A program made the position numbers and the translations under genes. A stretch of DNA of 20,311 bases from a virus. The notes beneath the pieces are model-generated. The model made no database searches. It was given only the letters and a program-made list of their open reading frames with translations, and was not told the DNA's origin. Below are positions 1-5,828 of the stretch, piece after piece (within the stretch, counting starts at the first letter, position 1; every line of letters begins with the position of its first letter). The stretch covers positions 1 through 20,311 of the IMG/VR virus record IMGVR_UViG_3300009285_000787; one strand, given 5' to 3'.

Positions 1-108
1 ACCGCCCCGCTCACTCCCATCATCACGCACGGTCCCACGCTGCCCCCGTGGCGTGGCATTGCTGAGGCGATCGGTGGTGCGCGAGAAGCATGGCCTGCGC
101 GCTCGTGA
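1..108 (+). CDS. C-terminal end of a protein (partial)
   Basis: Frame 1 is open from the window edge to a TGA at 106-108 and gives 35 residues, ending in IGGAREAWPARS. Most codons end in G or C, as in the real genes of this window, so this is probably the tail of an upstream gene whose body lies outside. It is too short to recognise. It could equally be chance reading of GC-rich DNA. Confidence 0.4.
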   Translation, partial: TAPLTPIITHGPTLPPWRGIAEAIGGAREAWPARS

Positions 109-173
109 CGCGCCGACGACCGCACCACGTGGCTACTTTCCCCCCTCCCCTTCCCCTCACCCCTCGACGCACG

Positions 174-234
174 CAACAAAACGCGCGTTGGCCGCCATTA
201 TTTTGTTGCAGTCGTCGGGGACGCGGGGTAGTAT
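174..234 (+). promoter_or_regulatory. Promoter/operator module P1
   Basis: An inverted repeat CAACAAAA (174-181) and TTTTGTTG (201-208) is separated by exactly 19 bp. The right arm overlaps a -35 box TTGCAG (206-211). A 17-bp spacer leads to a -10 box TAGTAT (229-234). ATGG follows 6 nt downstream at 241. The same geometry recurs at 3837-3897 and 6537-6597, which makes chance unlikely. It is probably bound by a dimeric phage or host regulator. Between 109 and 173 I see only a pyrimidine-rich stretch. Confidence 0.78.
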
Positions 235-273
235 CAGTGCATGGAAACGACGAACACCAACCGGGAGAACGCC

Positions 274-528
274 ATGCAGACCTCGACCCTGACCATCGGT
301 GACGAGATCCTGTTCCCGACCGCCGGGCGCGTCGAGGTCTACGAGCACAACCGCCGCTGGTTCTCGCGTGCCTACGTGACGGTCGAAGGCGTCGAGGATA
401 CGTGCTACAGCACGAGCCCCAGCGACTCCATCGGTGGCAAGTTCAAGGCGGTCGCGCAGAACAAGGCCCGCGAGGCGCTGCGTGAGGCCATGGCGACAGG
501 CGTGCACCGCATCACGCGGACCGCGTAG
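274..528 (+). CDS. Hypothetical small protein, first gene after P1
   Basis: This encodes 84 residues that I do not recognise. The protein starts MQTSTLTIGDEILFP, has a beta-rich middle (around 10-45) and a helical, Ala/Lys/Arg-rich C-terminus (KAREALREAMATG). I chose ATG 274 because CGGGAG lies 6 nt upstream. The in-frame ATG at 241 sits at the predicted transcription start and would add 11 residues if translation is leaderless. Codon use is strongly GC3, like the neighbours. It is followed 9 nt later by the next gene, so the two are probably cotranscribed from P1. Confidence 0.7.
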   Translation: MQTSTLTIGDEILFPTAGRVEVYEHNRRWFSRAYVTVEGVEDTCYSTSPSDSIGGKFKAVAQNKAREALREAMATGVHRITRTA

Positions 529-537
529 GAGCCACCC

Positions 538-864
538 ATGACCCCCACCCAGGCCGAGACCATCCGCCAGTTCCTCGCCCTCACCCCCGAGGCGATCCGC
601 GTGGGTCGCCAGACGTTCCGCCGCGCTACCACCCTCACGGGCGACGGCGACGTGGTGATCTTCGCCTGGGCCAGCAAGCGCCAGGGCGCGATCGTCGCGG
701 ACAAGATCGTGGCCACCGTTGACTACTGCCACGCGAGCGACACCTACTCGCTGGGGGTGGCGAGGTTCGACGGCGTGACGTGGGAGAGCACGGTGCTGCG
801 CGAAGTGGAGGGCGCGACGTTCGAGGCGTTCCGCAACGTGGCCGTGATGGCCGAGAGGGGGTGA
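538..864 (+). CDS. Hypothetical protein
   Basis: This encodes 108 residues of unknown function. The N-terminus (TPTQAETIRQFLALTPEAIR) looks like an amphipathic helix. It is followed by alternating beta-type segments around VVIFAWASKRQGAIVADKIVA and YSLGVARFDG, so it is probably a small soluble alpha/beta protein. The start is supported by TAGGAG just upstream, overlapping the stop of the previous gene. It lies in the P1 transcription unit with a 3-nt gap to the next gene. No membrane segment or cysteine cluster is visible. Confidence 0.75.
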   Translation: MTPTQAETIRQFLALTPEAIRVGRQTFRRATTLTGDGDVVIFAWASKRQGAIVADKIVATVDYCHASDTYSLGVARFDGVTWESTVLREVEGATFEAFRNVAVMAERG

Positions 865-867
865 GCG

Positions 868-1116
868 ATGAACGTCTACTGCCAGAAGCACCACCGCCAG
901 GAGTTGAAGGTCCACGGTGGCAACGACATGGACGGCAACGCCACGCTGTACGTCGAGACGTGCCCCAAGTGCGTTGCTGAGGCGGACGCTCACGGGTACG
1001 AGGTGGGTGAGGCTGACGGGAAGCACGAAGCCACGTTGACGACGCCTACTGCAGAGCACGTCGACGCCACCCTCGCCCGCTGCGACGACCTGACGATCGC
1101 CGCGTGGGTGCGGTGA
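868..1116 (+). CDS. Small putative zinc-binding protein
   Basis: This encodes 82 residues. The N-terminal half has C5, H8/H9 and a CPKC knuckle (C32-x2-C35), a plausible treble-clef or zinc-ribbon layout. The C-terminal half is acidic and helical. Small proteins of this shape are common in phage early regions, but no specific function can be assigned. GAGAGGGGG precedes the ATG, and the gene starts 3 nt after the previous stop. It is the last gene of the P1 unit, because a new promoter begins immediately after it. Confidence 0.75.
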   Translation: MNVYCQKHHRQELKVHGGNDMDGNATLYVETCPKCVAEADAHGYEVGEADGKHEATLTTPTAEHVDATLARCDDLTIAAWVR

Positions 1117-1122
1117 CTACGC

Positions 1123-1151
1123 TTGAAAACCCTCGCCGCTGAGGGTACTAT
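1123..1151 (+). promoter_or_regulatory. Sigma-70-type promoter for the 1252 gene
   Basis: There is a -35 box TTGAAA (1123-1128), a 17-bp spacer and a -10 box TACTAT (1146-1151), close to the actinobacterial consensus. The spacer contains the inverted repeat CCCTC (1130-1134) and GAGGG (1141-1145), a plausible repressor site between the boxes. Predicted transcription starts near 1158, about 95 nt before the gene. Confidence 0.75.
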
Positions 1152-1154
1152 GAC

Positions 1155-1246
1155 GGTGGTTGCGTGCGAGGCTGATCCCCTCCCGTACGCAAGTCTTCGG
1201 TGCCCTACACACCGAGGAGCGCAACCACCACTTTCCTGTAGGGAGG
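1155..1246 (+). promoter_or_regulatory. Structured 5' leader with competing helices
   Basis: GGTGGTTGCG (1155-1164) is a perfect 10-bp complement of CGCAACCACC (1220-1229). The same left arm can instead pair TTGCGT (1160-1165) with ACGCAA (1187-1192). A separate 8-bp stem with one G-U pair is formed by 1195-1202 and 1210-1217. CCTCCC (1179-1184) is complementary to the SD GGGAGG (1241-1246). Mutually exclusive helices plus SD sequestration suggest a leader that controls translation. This is inference from base pairing only. Confidence 0.5.
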
Positions 1247-1251
1247 ACCCC

Positions 1252-1668
1252 ATGGTCGTAAGACCGATCCGCGAAGCGCCAGATCCAGTGAAGTTGAAGG
1301 GCATGGACGGAGACGCCGATCTTGTGTTCGTCGGCGTGTCGAACTACTCGTTGCAGCACTACCTGACCGAACGCTACGACCTGACCTCTACCGAGTTGCT
1401 CGTGGGGCTCGTGCTCACCACGTTCCGCAACCAACGCGACGCGAAGTGCTGCCCGTCGAAACCAACGCTAGATCGCAAGTGCCACCTTGGGCACACGGCG
1501 GTAACGACGGCTCTCGGGGGGCTGATCAGGAAGGGCGTGCTGGTGAGGAAGGACGGAACGGGCGTGCGTAACAAGGTATCACGGTACTACTTCCCCTACG
1601 ACGAGGCTGCGGCCCGGCAGCTCTACGAGCGGAACAGGATGGCGATCGATGCGTTCGACGACGACTAG
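1252..1668 (+). CDS. Winged helix-turn-helix DNA-binding protein
   Basis: This encodes 138 residues. Residues about 44-117 look like the winged-helix domain used in phage replication/regulatory proteins (helix_turn_helix-36 or DnaD-N type). The segment runs LTSTELLVGLVL, a loop with CCPSKPTL, a recognition-helix-like stretch HTAVTTALGGLIRKG, then a wing ending SRYYFPYD. This whole segment aligns by eye with residues 21-94 of the gene at 9591, so the two are probably paralogues. The acidic C-terminus ends DDD. ATG 1252 is chosen for the SD GGGAGG 5 nt upstream; an upstream in-frame start near 1123 lies inside the promoter. It may bind the dyad array that starts 6 nt after its stop. Confidence 0.8.
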   Translation: MVVRPIREAPDPVKLKGMDGDADLVFVGVSNYSLQHYLTERYDLTSTELLVGLVLTTFRNQRDAKCCPSKPTLDRKCHLGHTAVTTALGGLIRKGVLVRKDGTGVRNKVSRYYFPYDEAAARQLYERNRMAIDAFDDD

Positions 1669-1673
1669 AATAG

Positions 1674-1755
1674 AACCGCTTGGCGGAAACAAGGAACCGC
1701 GACGCGGTTTTAGTTTGAGCCGCGTCGCGGTTCTAGTATGGGCCGCCAAGCGGTT
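1674..1755. repeat. Array of four CCGC-N3-GCGG dyads, nested inverted repeats
   Basis: Four 15-bp near-palindromes of the form AACCGC-N3-GCGGTT occupy 1674-1688, 1695-1709, 1718-1732 and 1741-1755, with 21, 23 and 23 bp between starts. Site 2 is a perfect palindrome. Sites 1 and 4 (1674-1686/1743-1755), and sites 2 and 3 (1695-1707/1720-1732), are also perfect 13-bp inverted copies of each other, so the whole block is symmetric about 1714. Likely roles are an operator array, a partition or origin site, or (with TTTTAGTTT after site 2) a terminator. The gap 1756-1808 shows nothing else. Confidence 0.85.
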
Positions 1756-1808
1756 GCTGAACAGGGTACCGATCCAACAGACAATCCCAACCGACAAATG
1801 GGAAGCAG

Positions 1809-1839
1809 CTTCGCCTGGGGCGAAGTTGCATTGCTTCGC
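1809..1839 (+). promoter_or_regulatory. Two mutually exclusive hairpins
   Basis: CTTCGCC (1809-1815) pairs with GGCGAAG (1819-1825). The second arm can instead pair as GCGAAG (1820-1825) with CTTCGC (1834-1839). Such alternatives are typical of attenuators, but there is no U-tract and no leader peptide I can defend. It sits in the 237-bp gap between the winged-helix gene and the 1906 gene, for which I find no convincing promoter. Confidence 0.35.
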
Positions 1840-1856
1840 TCACGCCACGGATCGCA
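1836..1856 (+). repeat. 21-bp direct repeat, copy A
   Basis: This 21-bp stretch, beginning TCGCTCACGCC and ending GATCGCA, is found identically at 10137-10157. Both copies lie downstream of a winged-helix gene (168 and 15 nt after the stop codon). It may mark the edge of a duplicated cassette, a recombination junction or a regulator site. Confidence 0.75.
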
Positions 1857-1905
1857 GCGTCGCGTTGACGCTCTCGACCTGTGGCTTTCGTAGGAGGTGC
1901 GACCG

Positions 1906-2271
1906 ATGAAGATCGCGATCGGCTCGAACGTGTATGAGGGCGCGACCGCCGTCGACGTCTGCGCGGAGATGGAAGCAACGGCAGTGGAACGGAGTGCCAA
2001 GGACTCGGAGATGCGTCAGGGGTTCGAGCGTGGCTACAACGGCGACTCGTGCTTTGCGTGCGAGACGGCTGAACGCCTGGCCTGTTTCGACGAGCGGTTC
2101 GCTCGCGTGGCCGAGGTGCAGTCGCCCCCGTCCCACGTGTGGGAGTTCTCCGACTGCGAGCCGTTGTGCAAGCGGATCATCGATTCCTACAACGAGGATA
2201 CGTGTCAGGCGTTCCTCGACGCGATCGTGGCCTGTGGCTACGGTCGGTGGCTTGACGAAAGGCAGGTGTGA
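1906..2271 (+). CDS. Hypothetical protein
   Basis: This encodes 121 residues that I do not recognise. The N-terminus is MKIAIGSNVYEGATA. A cysteine-containing middle (SCFACETAERLACFDERFARVA) has C-x2-C and a third Cys, followed by a helical tail with more Cys (DCEPLCKRII, DTCQAF). The spread of cysteines could bind a metal, but no family signature is clear. ATG 1906 is preferred over GTG 1897 because TAGGAGG ends 8 nt upstream of it. It begins a run of three overlapping or abutting genes ending with the DUF5131-like gene. Confidence 0.75.
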   Translation: MKIAIGSNVYEGATAVDVCAEMEATAVERSAKDSEMRQGFERGYNGDSCFACETAERLACFDERFARVAEVQSPPSHVWEFSDCEPLCKRIIDSYNEDTCQAFLDAIVACGYGRWLDERQV

Positions 2272-2273
2272 CC

Positions 2274-2705
2274 ATGGCCGAACCCAGGACAATCTACGTC
2301 GTGACCGACGGGGACTACAGCGACTACCGGATCTGCGGCGTCTACAGCACGCCCGCGAAAGCCAAGCGCGGGCAGGTGCTGCACTCGGGCAGGTACGGGC
2401 ACAACCCGGCCATCGAGACGTTCACGCTCGACGACTTCGGCGAGATCCCTCCCGGGCTGCTCCCGTGGTACGTGCGCATGGCCAGGGACGGGGAGGCCGT
2501 GGAGTGCGTGCGCGAGTCCGTCAGCGACAACGGGCGGGAGTGGGCGCCCTACGGTGACGACGAGACGGTTGGCTTCTCCATGCTCGCGAAGGACGAGGAG
2601 CACGCGATCAAGATCGCGAACGAACGGCGGGCTGGGCTGGTCGCGTCGGGGCAGTGGACCACGCGCCACAGCGAGTGGCGTACGTTGATGGGGTTGACGA
2701 AATGA
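2274..2705 (+). CDS. Hypothetical protein with a DUF7336-like N-terminus
   Basis: This encodes 143 residues. The N-terminal segment (TIYVVTDGDYSDYRICGVYS, then TPAKAKRG) resembles the short beta-alpha module in many phage proteins, written as YVV..Y.DY.I.GVYST..KA and annotated DUF7336 as I recall; this is unverified. The rest is acidic, with a possible second copy of a similar module near GFSMLAKDEEHAIKIANERR. The next gene's ATG overlaps its stop (ATGA at 2702-2705), so the two are translationally coupled. An accessory role is likely but unknown. Confidence 0.75.
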   Translation: MAEPRTIYVVTDGDYSDYRICGVYSTPAKAKRGQVLHSGRYGHNPAIETFTLDDFGEIPPGLLPWYVRMARDGEAVECVRESVSDNGREWAPYGDDETVGFSMLAKDEEHAIKIANERRAGLVASGQWTTRHSEWRTLMGLTK

Positions 2706-3628
2706 AGTGTTCCAAGTCCGATATCCCGTGGTGTGACTACGGGTCGAGCCCGGTTACGGGCTGCTACCACCCGTGCCGCGGGAAGTTCTGCTACGCCGCT
2801 TCGATGGTGAAGCGCTGGCATGGACCTGGCGGCGATGGGATCGAGCCGCCTGCGTGGGATGGCCTGCACGTTCTCTACGAGCCGTTTCGCTACCAGCACG
2901 AGCGCGACGCTGACGGACACCCCTCGGCAGACCCATACCCGTTCGGCTTCCACCCGACGTTCCACCGCTACCGTCTCGACGTGCCAGCCCCGCGCAAGCC
3001 CGGGAGGGTGTTCGTCGTTCCCATGGGCGATCTGTGGGGTGAGTGGGTGCCGCCGACGTGGCAGGATGAAGTGATCTCCGCGTGTGCTCAGGACGCGCGC
3101 CACGATTACCTGTTCCTCACGAAGAACCCGCAGGCGTACAGGCGCATCGACTGGAGCGACAAGCCGTGGGCGTGGCTGGGTGCGACTGCGACGGGTGTCG
3201 CTGGCGTAGGCGGGTTCCACGGAGCTGCGGCGCACCTGGCTGTTCTTCGTGGCAAGCCGACGACGTTCGTGAGCATGGAGCCGTGGCTGGGTGGCGACGA
3301 TGGTCTCGACGCGATCGGTGCTGTCGTCGGATCGTGCTCGCTGGCGTGGCTCATCATCGGACCGCTCACCGGCGCGAAGGCACGCACTGCACCGCCCGTC
3401 TCGCGTGACGCGGTGCTGCGGCTGCGCGACGCCTGCCGGCGCGAGGGCGTGGCGCTCTACGTCAAGCCTTCGTCGACGGCATGGGGGATGGCGCCTGACG
3501 AGATCACGGGCATGCAGGCGTTCCCGCGACCGCACCCGAACGTCGCCACCTACCGCACCGCCGACGATTTCCAAGCGCTGCCGTTCGAGAACGCGGTTCC
3601 CGAGCGTAGCCAGGCGTCGCTGTTGTAG
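2702..3628 (+). CDS. Phage Gp37/Gp68 (DUF5131) family, radical-SAM-like protein
   Basis: This encodes 308 residues, close to the usual length of the DUF5131 family. The family hallmark, a PVTGC..C...CYA cysteine motif near the N-terminus, is present as C21, C25 and C30 in a Cx3Cx4C arrangement. Downstream conserved-looking segments are RVFVVPMGDLWGEW (a typical family motif), a DYLFLTKNPQ strand-helix, TTFVSMEPWLG and LIIGPLTGAKA. The family is thought to be related to radical-SAM TIM barrels of the spore-photoproduct-lyase kind. Its reaction is not established to my knowledge. It overlaps the previous gene by 4 nt and is the last gene before P2. Confidence 0.88.
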   Translation: MKCSKSDIPWCDYGSSPVTGCYHPCRGKFCYAASMVKRWHGPGGDGIEPPAWDGLHVLYEPFRYQHERDADGHPSADPYPFGFHPTFHRYRLDVPAPRKPGRVFVVPMGDLWGEWVPPTWQDEVISACAQDARHDYLFLTKNPQAYRRIDWSDKPWAWLGATATGVAGVGGFHGAAAHLAVLRGKPTTFVSMEPWLGGDDGLDAIGAVVGSCSLAWLIIGPLTGAKARTAPPVSRDAVLRLRDACRREGVALYVKPSSTAWGMAPDEITGMQAFPRPHPNVATYRTADDFQALPFENAVPERSQASLL

Positions 3629-3636
3629 CTCGCATC

Positions 3637-3657
3637 CGCCACCTCGTTATCGTGGCG
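3637..3657 (+). terminator. Candidate stem-loop at operon end
   Basis: CGCCAC (3637-3642) and GTGGCG (3652-3657) form a 6-bp stem 9 nt after the DUF5131 stop. There is no U-tract, so termination is uncertain. In the remaining gap before P2, CTTGCGT and ACGCAAG around 3799-3818 form another small stem. I see no gene in 3629-3903. Confidence 0.3.
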
Positions 3658-3836
3658 CCACTACCAACCGACCCTGCACAGAAACCGCCGCGCCAAGCCC
3701 ACCCGTTGCAACGCCACGTGCCCCAGGAACGCGCTCGCCTCGTCGCCGGGGTGGTTGGCGCGGATCGGGTGTCGCACGCGCAGAAAGGGCACAGGCGCTT
3801 GCGTGGGGCTGTACGCAAGTAATCGCGTTGTGCCCG

Positions 3837-3897
3837 CGAGAAAAGTATCGCGAGCGTGCGTTTTTTTGTTGCAGCCGTTCCCGATCCGGGGTACAAC
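3837..3897 (+). promoter_or_regulatory. Promoter/operator module P2
   Basis: This has the same architecture as P1. The right half-site TTTTGTTG (3864-3871) overlaps -35 TTGCAG (3869-3874), a 17-bp spacer follows, then -10 TACAAC (3892-3897), and ATGG lies 6 nt later at 3904. The left half-site (3837-3844) is degenerate, CGAGAAAA, matching the consensus at 6 of 8 positions at the same 19-bp distance. Confidence 0.75.
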
Positions 3898-3939
3898 TGA
3901 GCCATGGATGGAACGAAGCAACCCGCCCGGGAGACGACG

Positions 3940-4266
3940 ATGGCCAGCCCGAAGTTCACGACGACGACGATGCGCGACTCCACCGGCCGCGAGCACCTGG
4001 TCACCATCCTCGACCGCACGATGTTCGACCAGGGCGCTCAGGCCATCGCGGGTAACGGCCCGATGGCCAAGGCTCGCGTCAACGGCGCGTCGGTCGCGGA
4101 CGCCACGGTGAACGTCGCTGCGTACCTCGCTGCTCACCACTTCGACAAGCTGTGTGGCCAGTGGGTTGCCAGCGTCACAGAGCCCGTGCGCGTGATTGCC
4201 GGTGGGGAGCCGGATGGGACGACCAGCGCCTTCCGTGGCTTCCGCATCCCCCGCCCCGCACTGTAG
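3940..4266 (+). CDS. Hypothetical protein, first gene after P2
   Basis: This encodes 108 residues with no family recognised. It starts MASPKFTTTTMRDSTGREH, with a middle helix-like segment (TVNVAAYLAAHHFDKLCGQW) and a beta-rich C-terminus (EPVRVIAGGEPDG). ATG 3940 has CGGGAG 6 nt upstream. The alternative in-frame ATG at 3904 is at the predicted transcription start and would add MDGTKQPARETT. The P3 gene has a similar extension (MDGTEQ...). The shared MAS start after both promoters suggests the downstream ATGs are the true starts. Confidence 0.72.
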   Translation: MASPKFTTTTMRDSTGREHLVTILDRTMFDQGAQAIAGNGPMAKARVNGASVADATVNVAAYLAAHHFDKLCGQWVASVTEPVRVIAGGEPDGTTSAFRGFRIPRPAL

Positions 4267-4275
4267 GAGACCCCG

Positions 4276-4503
4276 ATGACCATCACCTGCCAGCCCGATG
4301 GCGTCTACGTGGTGCGTGGAACCGGGGCGCCGTTCCTCGTGGCGAACAAGCCCCGCAAGCTGGGGATGACCGACCCGTCGCGCAAGGGGTGGGCGTTCTG
4401 CCGCCTGGGCGGTCAGTCGGCCGGCTGGGGCCACAAGACTATGGCGAAGGCGATCGAAGCAATCGAGAGCGTCCTGCTGCGTGACGCCACGAAGGGAGCG
4501 TGA
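4276..4503 (+). CDS. Hypothetical small protein
   Basis: This encodes 75 residues of unknown function. The first half is beta-rich (TITCQPDGVYVVRG), followed by a basic Trp/Gly loop (GWAFCRLGGQSAGWGHKT) and a short C-terminal helix (MAKAIEAIESVLLRD). The layout of a small sheet plus helix resembles the later gene at 8442, which also opens VTITCGRAGRYSV; the two may be diverged copies. TAGGAG precedes the start and overlaps the end of the previous gene. It is in the P2 unit. Confidence 0.75.
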   Translation: MTITCQPDGVYVVRGTGAPFLVANKPRKLGMTDPSRKGWAFCRLGGQSAGWGHKTMAKAIEAIESVLLRDATKGA

Positions 4504-4506
4504 CCG

Positions 4507-4779
4507 ATGACCGCCACGACCGCCACCCCCACCCCCGAGCACTGCGGCAACTGCGCCAACGCGCGATCCGACACCCAGCACACCACGTGCACCGCCTCGC
4601 GGGACGTGGGGATGCTGAACCTGCGACCGCCCGTGCGCTGCGTGTGCACCTGGGTGGCTAACTTCACGAAGCACCCCAACTGCCCGGGGTGGGTGGCGGC
4701 GTGGACATCGGACGCCAAGCGCTGCGCCGCCGCTGCGGTGGACGCGCTGACCGTGGCCTACCACACTGGGAAGGTGTGA
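4507..4779 (+). CDS. Cysteine-rich small protein, putative zinc finger
   Basis: This encodes 90 residues with six Cys at 13, 16, 28, 45, 47 and 59. The CGNC knuckle and the following C-x-C suggest one zinc site. The motif EHCGNCANARSDTQHTTC is reminiscent of small phage zinc-ribbon proteins. The C-terminus is a plain helix. AAGGGAG precedes the ATG, with a 3-nt gap to the previous gene. The function is unknown; it could be a host-protein-binding factor. Confidence 0.75.
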   Translation: MTATTATPTPEHCGNCANARSDTQHTTCTASRDVGMLNLRPPVRCVCTWVANFTKHPNCPGWVAAWTSDAKRCAAAAVDALTVAYHTGKV

Positions 4780-4781
4780 CG

Positions 4782-5216
4782 ATGACCATGTTCGACCGCT
4801 CGACGCTCGCGACCTCGCGCTACGACGCGCTCTCCGACAAGCCGATCTTCACGTGGTCGACGCCCGCCGACCCCACCGCGACACCGTGGCGCGTGGCATG
4901 GCCGTCGAGGCTGCACGCGCTCATCGTGGGTGCGCGCCTTGACGCGGGGAGCATGGTGGACGACCGGTACGCGGACCTGTTCGTCGACTACCACGCCGAC
5001 GTGAACGGCCGGCGCACGCTGGAAGTGTGGCTGCGCGACAACCGCGACCACGATGCGCACTGGAATCGGCTGTGCGCGCTGGCGGGGTGGCTGTGCCGCG
5101 AGGGCTTGCTGACGCGCTACGGCGGGCTGCCGACCGCGGACGCCAACTTCACCGGCGGCGAGTACCTGCTGGTGAGCGACGACTTGAGCATCGACCACAA
5201 ACAGACGAAGGGGTAG
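4782..5216 (+). CDS. Hypothetical protein
   Basis: This encodes 144 residues and is not recognised. The central part (ADLFVDYHADVNGRRTLEVW) looks like beta strands with acidic loops. The second half is helical (HWNRLCALAGWLCREGLL) and ends in a strand and a basic tail. ATG 4782 is chosen over the longer open frame because it follows the previous stop by 2 nt and GGGAAGG precedes it; ATG 4788 is a weaker alternative. It is a middle gene of the P2 unit. Confidence 0.72.
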   Translation: MTMFDRSTLATSRYDALSDKPIFTWSTPADPTATPWRVAWPSRLHALIVGARLDAGSMVDDRYADLFVDYHADVNGRRTLEVWLRDNRDHDAHWNRLCALAGWLCREGLLTRYGGLPTADANFTGGEYLLVSDDLSIDHKQTKG

Positions 5217-5219
5217 ACG

Positions 5220-5486
5220 ATGGACCGCAAGCGACTGGCCGACGCGATTGAGGCGACGCGGGTTCTCTGCGACGCGATGGGCACCCGTGACGCCGCGGGG
5301 ACGTGGACGAAGAACCCCGCGGTGACGCACGAAGCGCACTCGGTGGCGCACCTGCACGCTGGAATCCTGCACTGCCTGTGGATGGACCACCCGGGTACCG
5401 TCGAGGTGTTGCGCGACTGCCTGGCCATCGCGGATGCGCAGGAGAGCGTCGAGGCCACCGACGAACCGACGAAGGCGAAGGGGTAG
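5220..5486 (+). CDS. Hypothetical helical protein
   Basis: This encodes 88 residues, mostly predicted helix. The first helix is MDRKRLADAIEATRVLCDAM. A His-containing stretch (HEAHSVAHLHAGILHCLW) follows, then a second acidic helix ends in TKAKG. The clustered His residues (four within HEAHSVAHLH) could bind metal, but no catalytic motif is evident. GAAGGGG overlaps the previous stop codon, consistent with coupled translation. It is in the P2 unit. Confidence 0.75.
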   Translation: MDRKRLADAIEATRVLCDAMGTRDAAGTWTKNPAVTHEAHSVAHLHAGILHCLWMDHPGTVEVLRDCLAIADAQESVEATDEPTKAKG

Positions 5487-5489
5487 ACC

Positions 5490-5825
5490 ATGCAGCGCAA
5501 CTGGACCACGGTCGGGCTTCCCCACGTCCCCGTCGACCAGCGCGAGCTCGTGGGCGCTATCTTCGACCGCATGGAGTGGCAGGCTGTGCCGGTGCTGGGC
5601 GACGGCGAGCTACGGTTGGGCGCCATGCCCGCGGAGTGCCTGAGCACGATGATCAACGAGCTGCACATCCCCCGCGTGTCGCACGTGGCGGTGTCGCACG
5701 AGATGGCGCCGTGCGGGCTGGTAGCGGCGAGAGGCCACTACACCAACGGCCGCGCCGACGTGTACGCGCTGGACCTGGGGCACGAGGCGGTTGTCTTGTG
5801 CTCGGACTTCTACGAGGGAGAGTGA
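5490..5825 (+). CDS. Hypothetical protein
   Basis: This encodes 111 residues of unknown function. It has a helical N-terminal third (VDQRELVGAIFDRMEW), a central region with SHVAVSHEMAPCGLVAARG, and a strand-rich C-terminus (ADVYALDLGHEAVVLCSD). The composition suggests a soluble alpha/beta protein. GAAGGGG precedes the ATG, overlapping the previous gene's stop, and the junction sequence is nearly identical to the one before 5220. It is in the P2 unit. Confidence 0.75.
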   Translation: MQRNWTTVGLPHVPVDQRELVGAIFDRMEWQAVPVLGDGELRLGAMPAECLSTMINELHIPRVSHVAVSHEMAPCGLVAARGHYTNGRADVYALDLGHEAVVLCSDFYEGE

Positions 5826-5828
5826 CCC

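Noticed and set aside
157-1059. Minus-strand frame of 300 codons
   Set aside because: Antisense shadow of the three genes at 274-1116; it has no SD and no family resemblance.
1123-1251. Upstream extension of the winged-helix gene to 1123
   Set aside because: The extension starts inside the -35 box and runs through the promoter and structured leader; ATG 1252 has a strong SD.
1865-1893. TTGACG with a 17-bp spacer as a promoter for the 1906 gene
   Set aside because: The -10 would be TCGTAG, lacking the TAnnnT pattern, and transcription would begin after the ribosome site.
2549-3574. Minus-strand frame of 341 codons
   Set aside because: Antisense to the DUF5131-like gene, whose sense product has clear motifs.
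3661-4764. Minus-strand frame of 367 codons
   Set aside because: Antisense to P2 and three plus-strand genes; the translation is Arg/His/Gly-rich with no domain.
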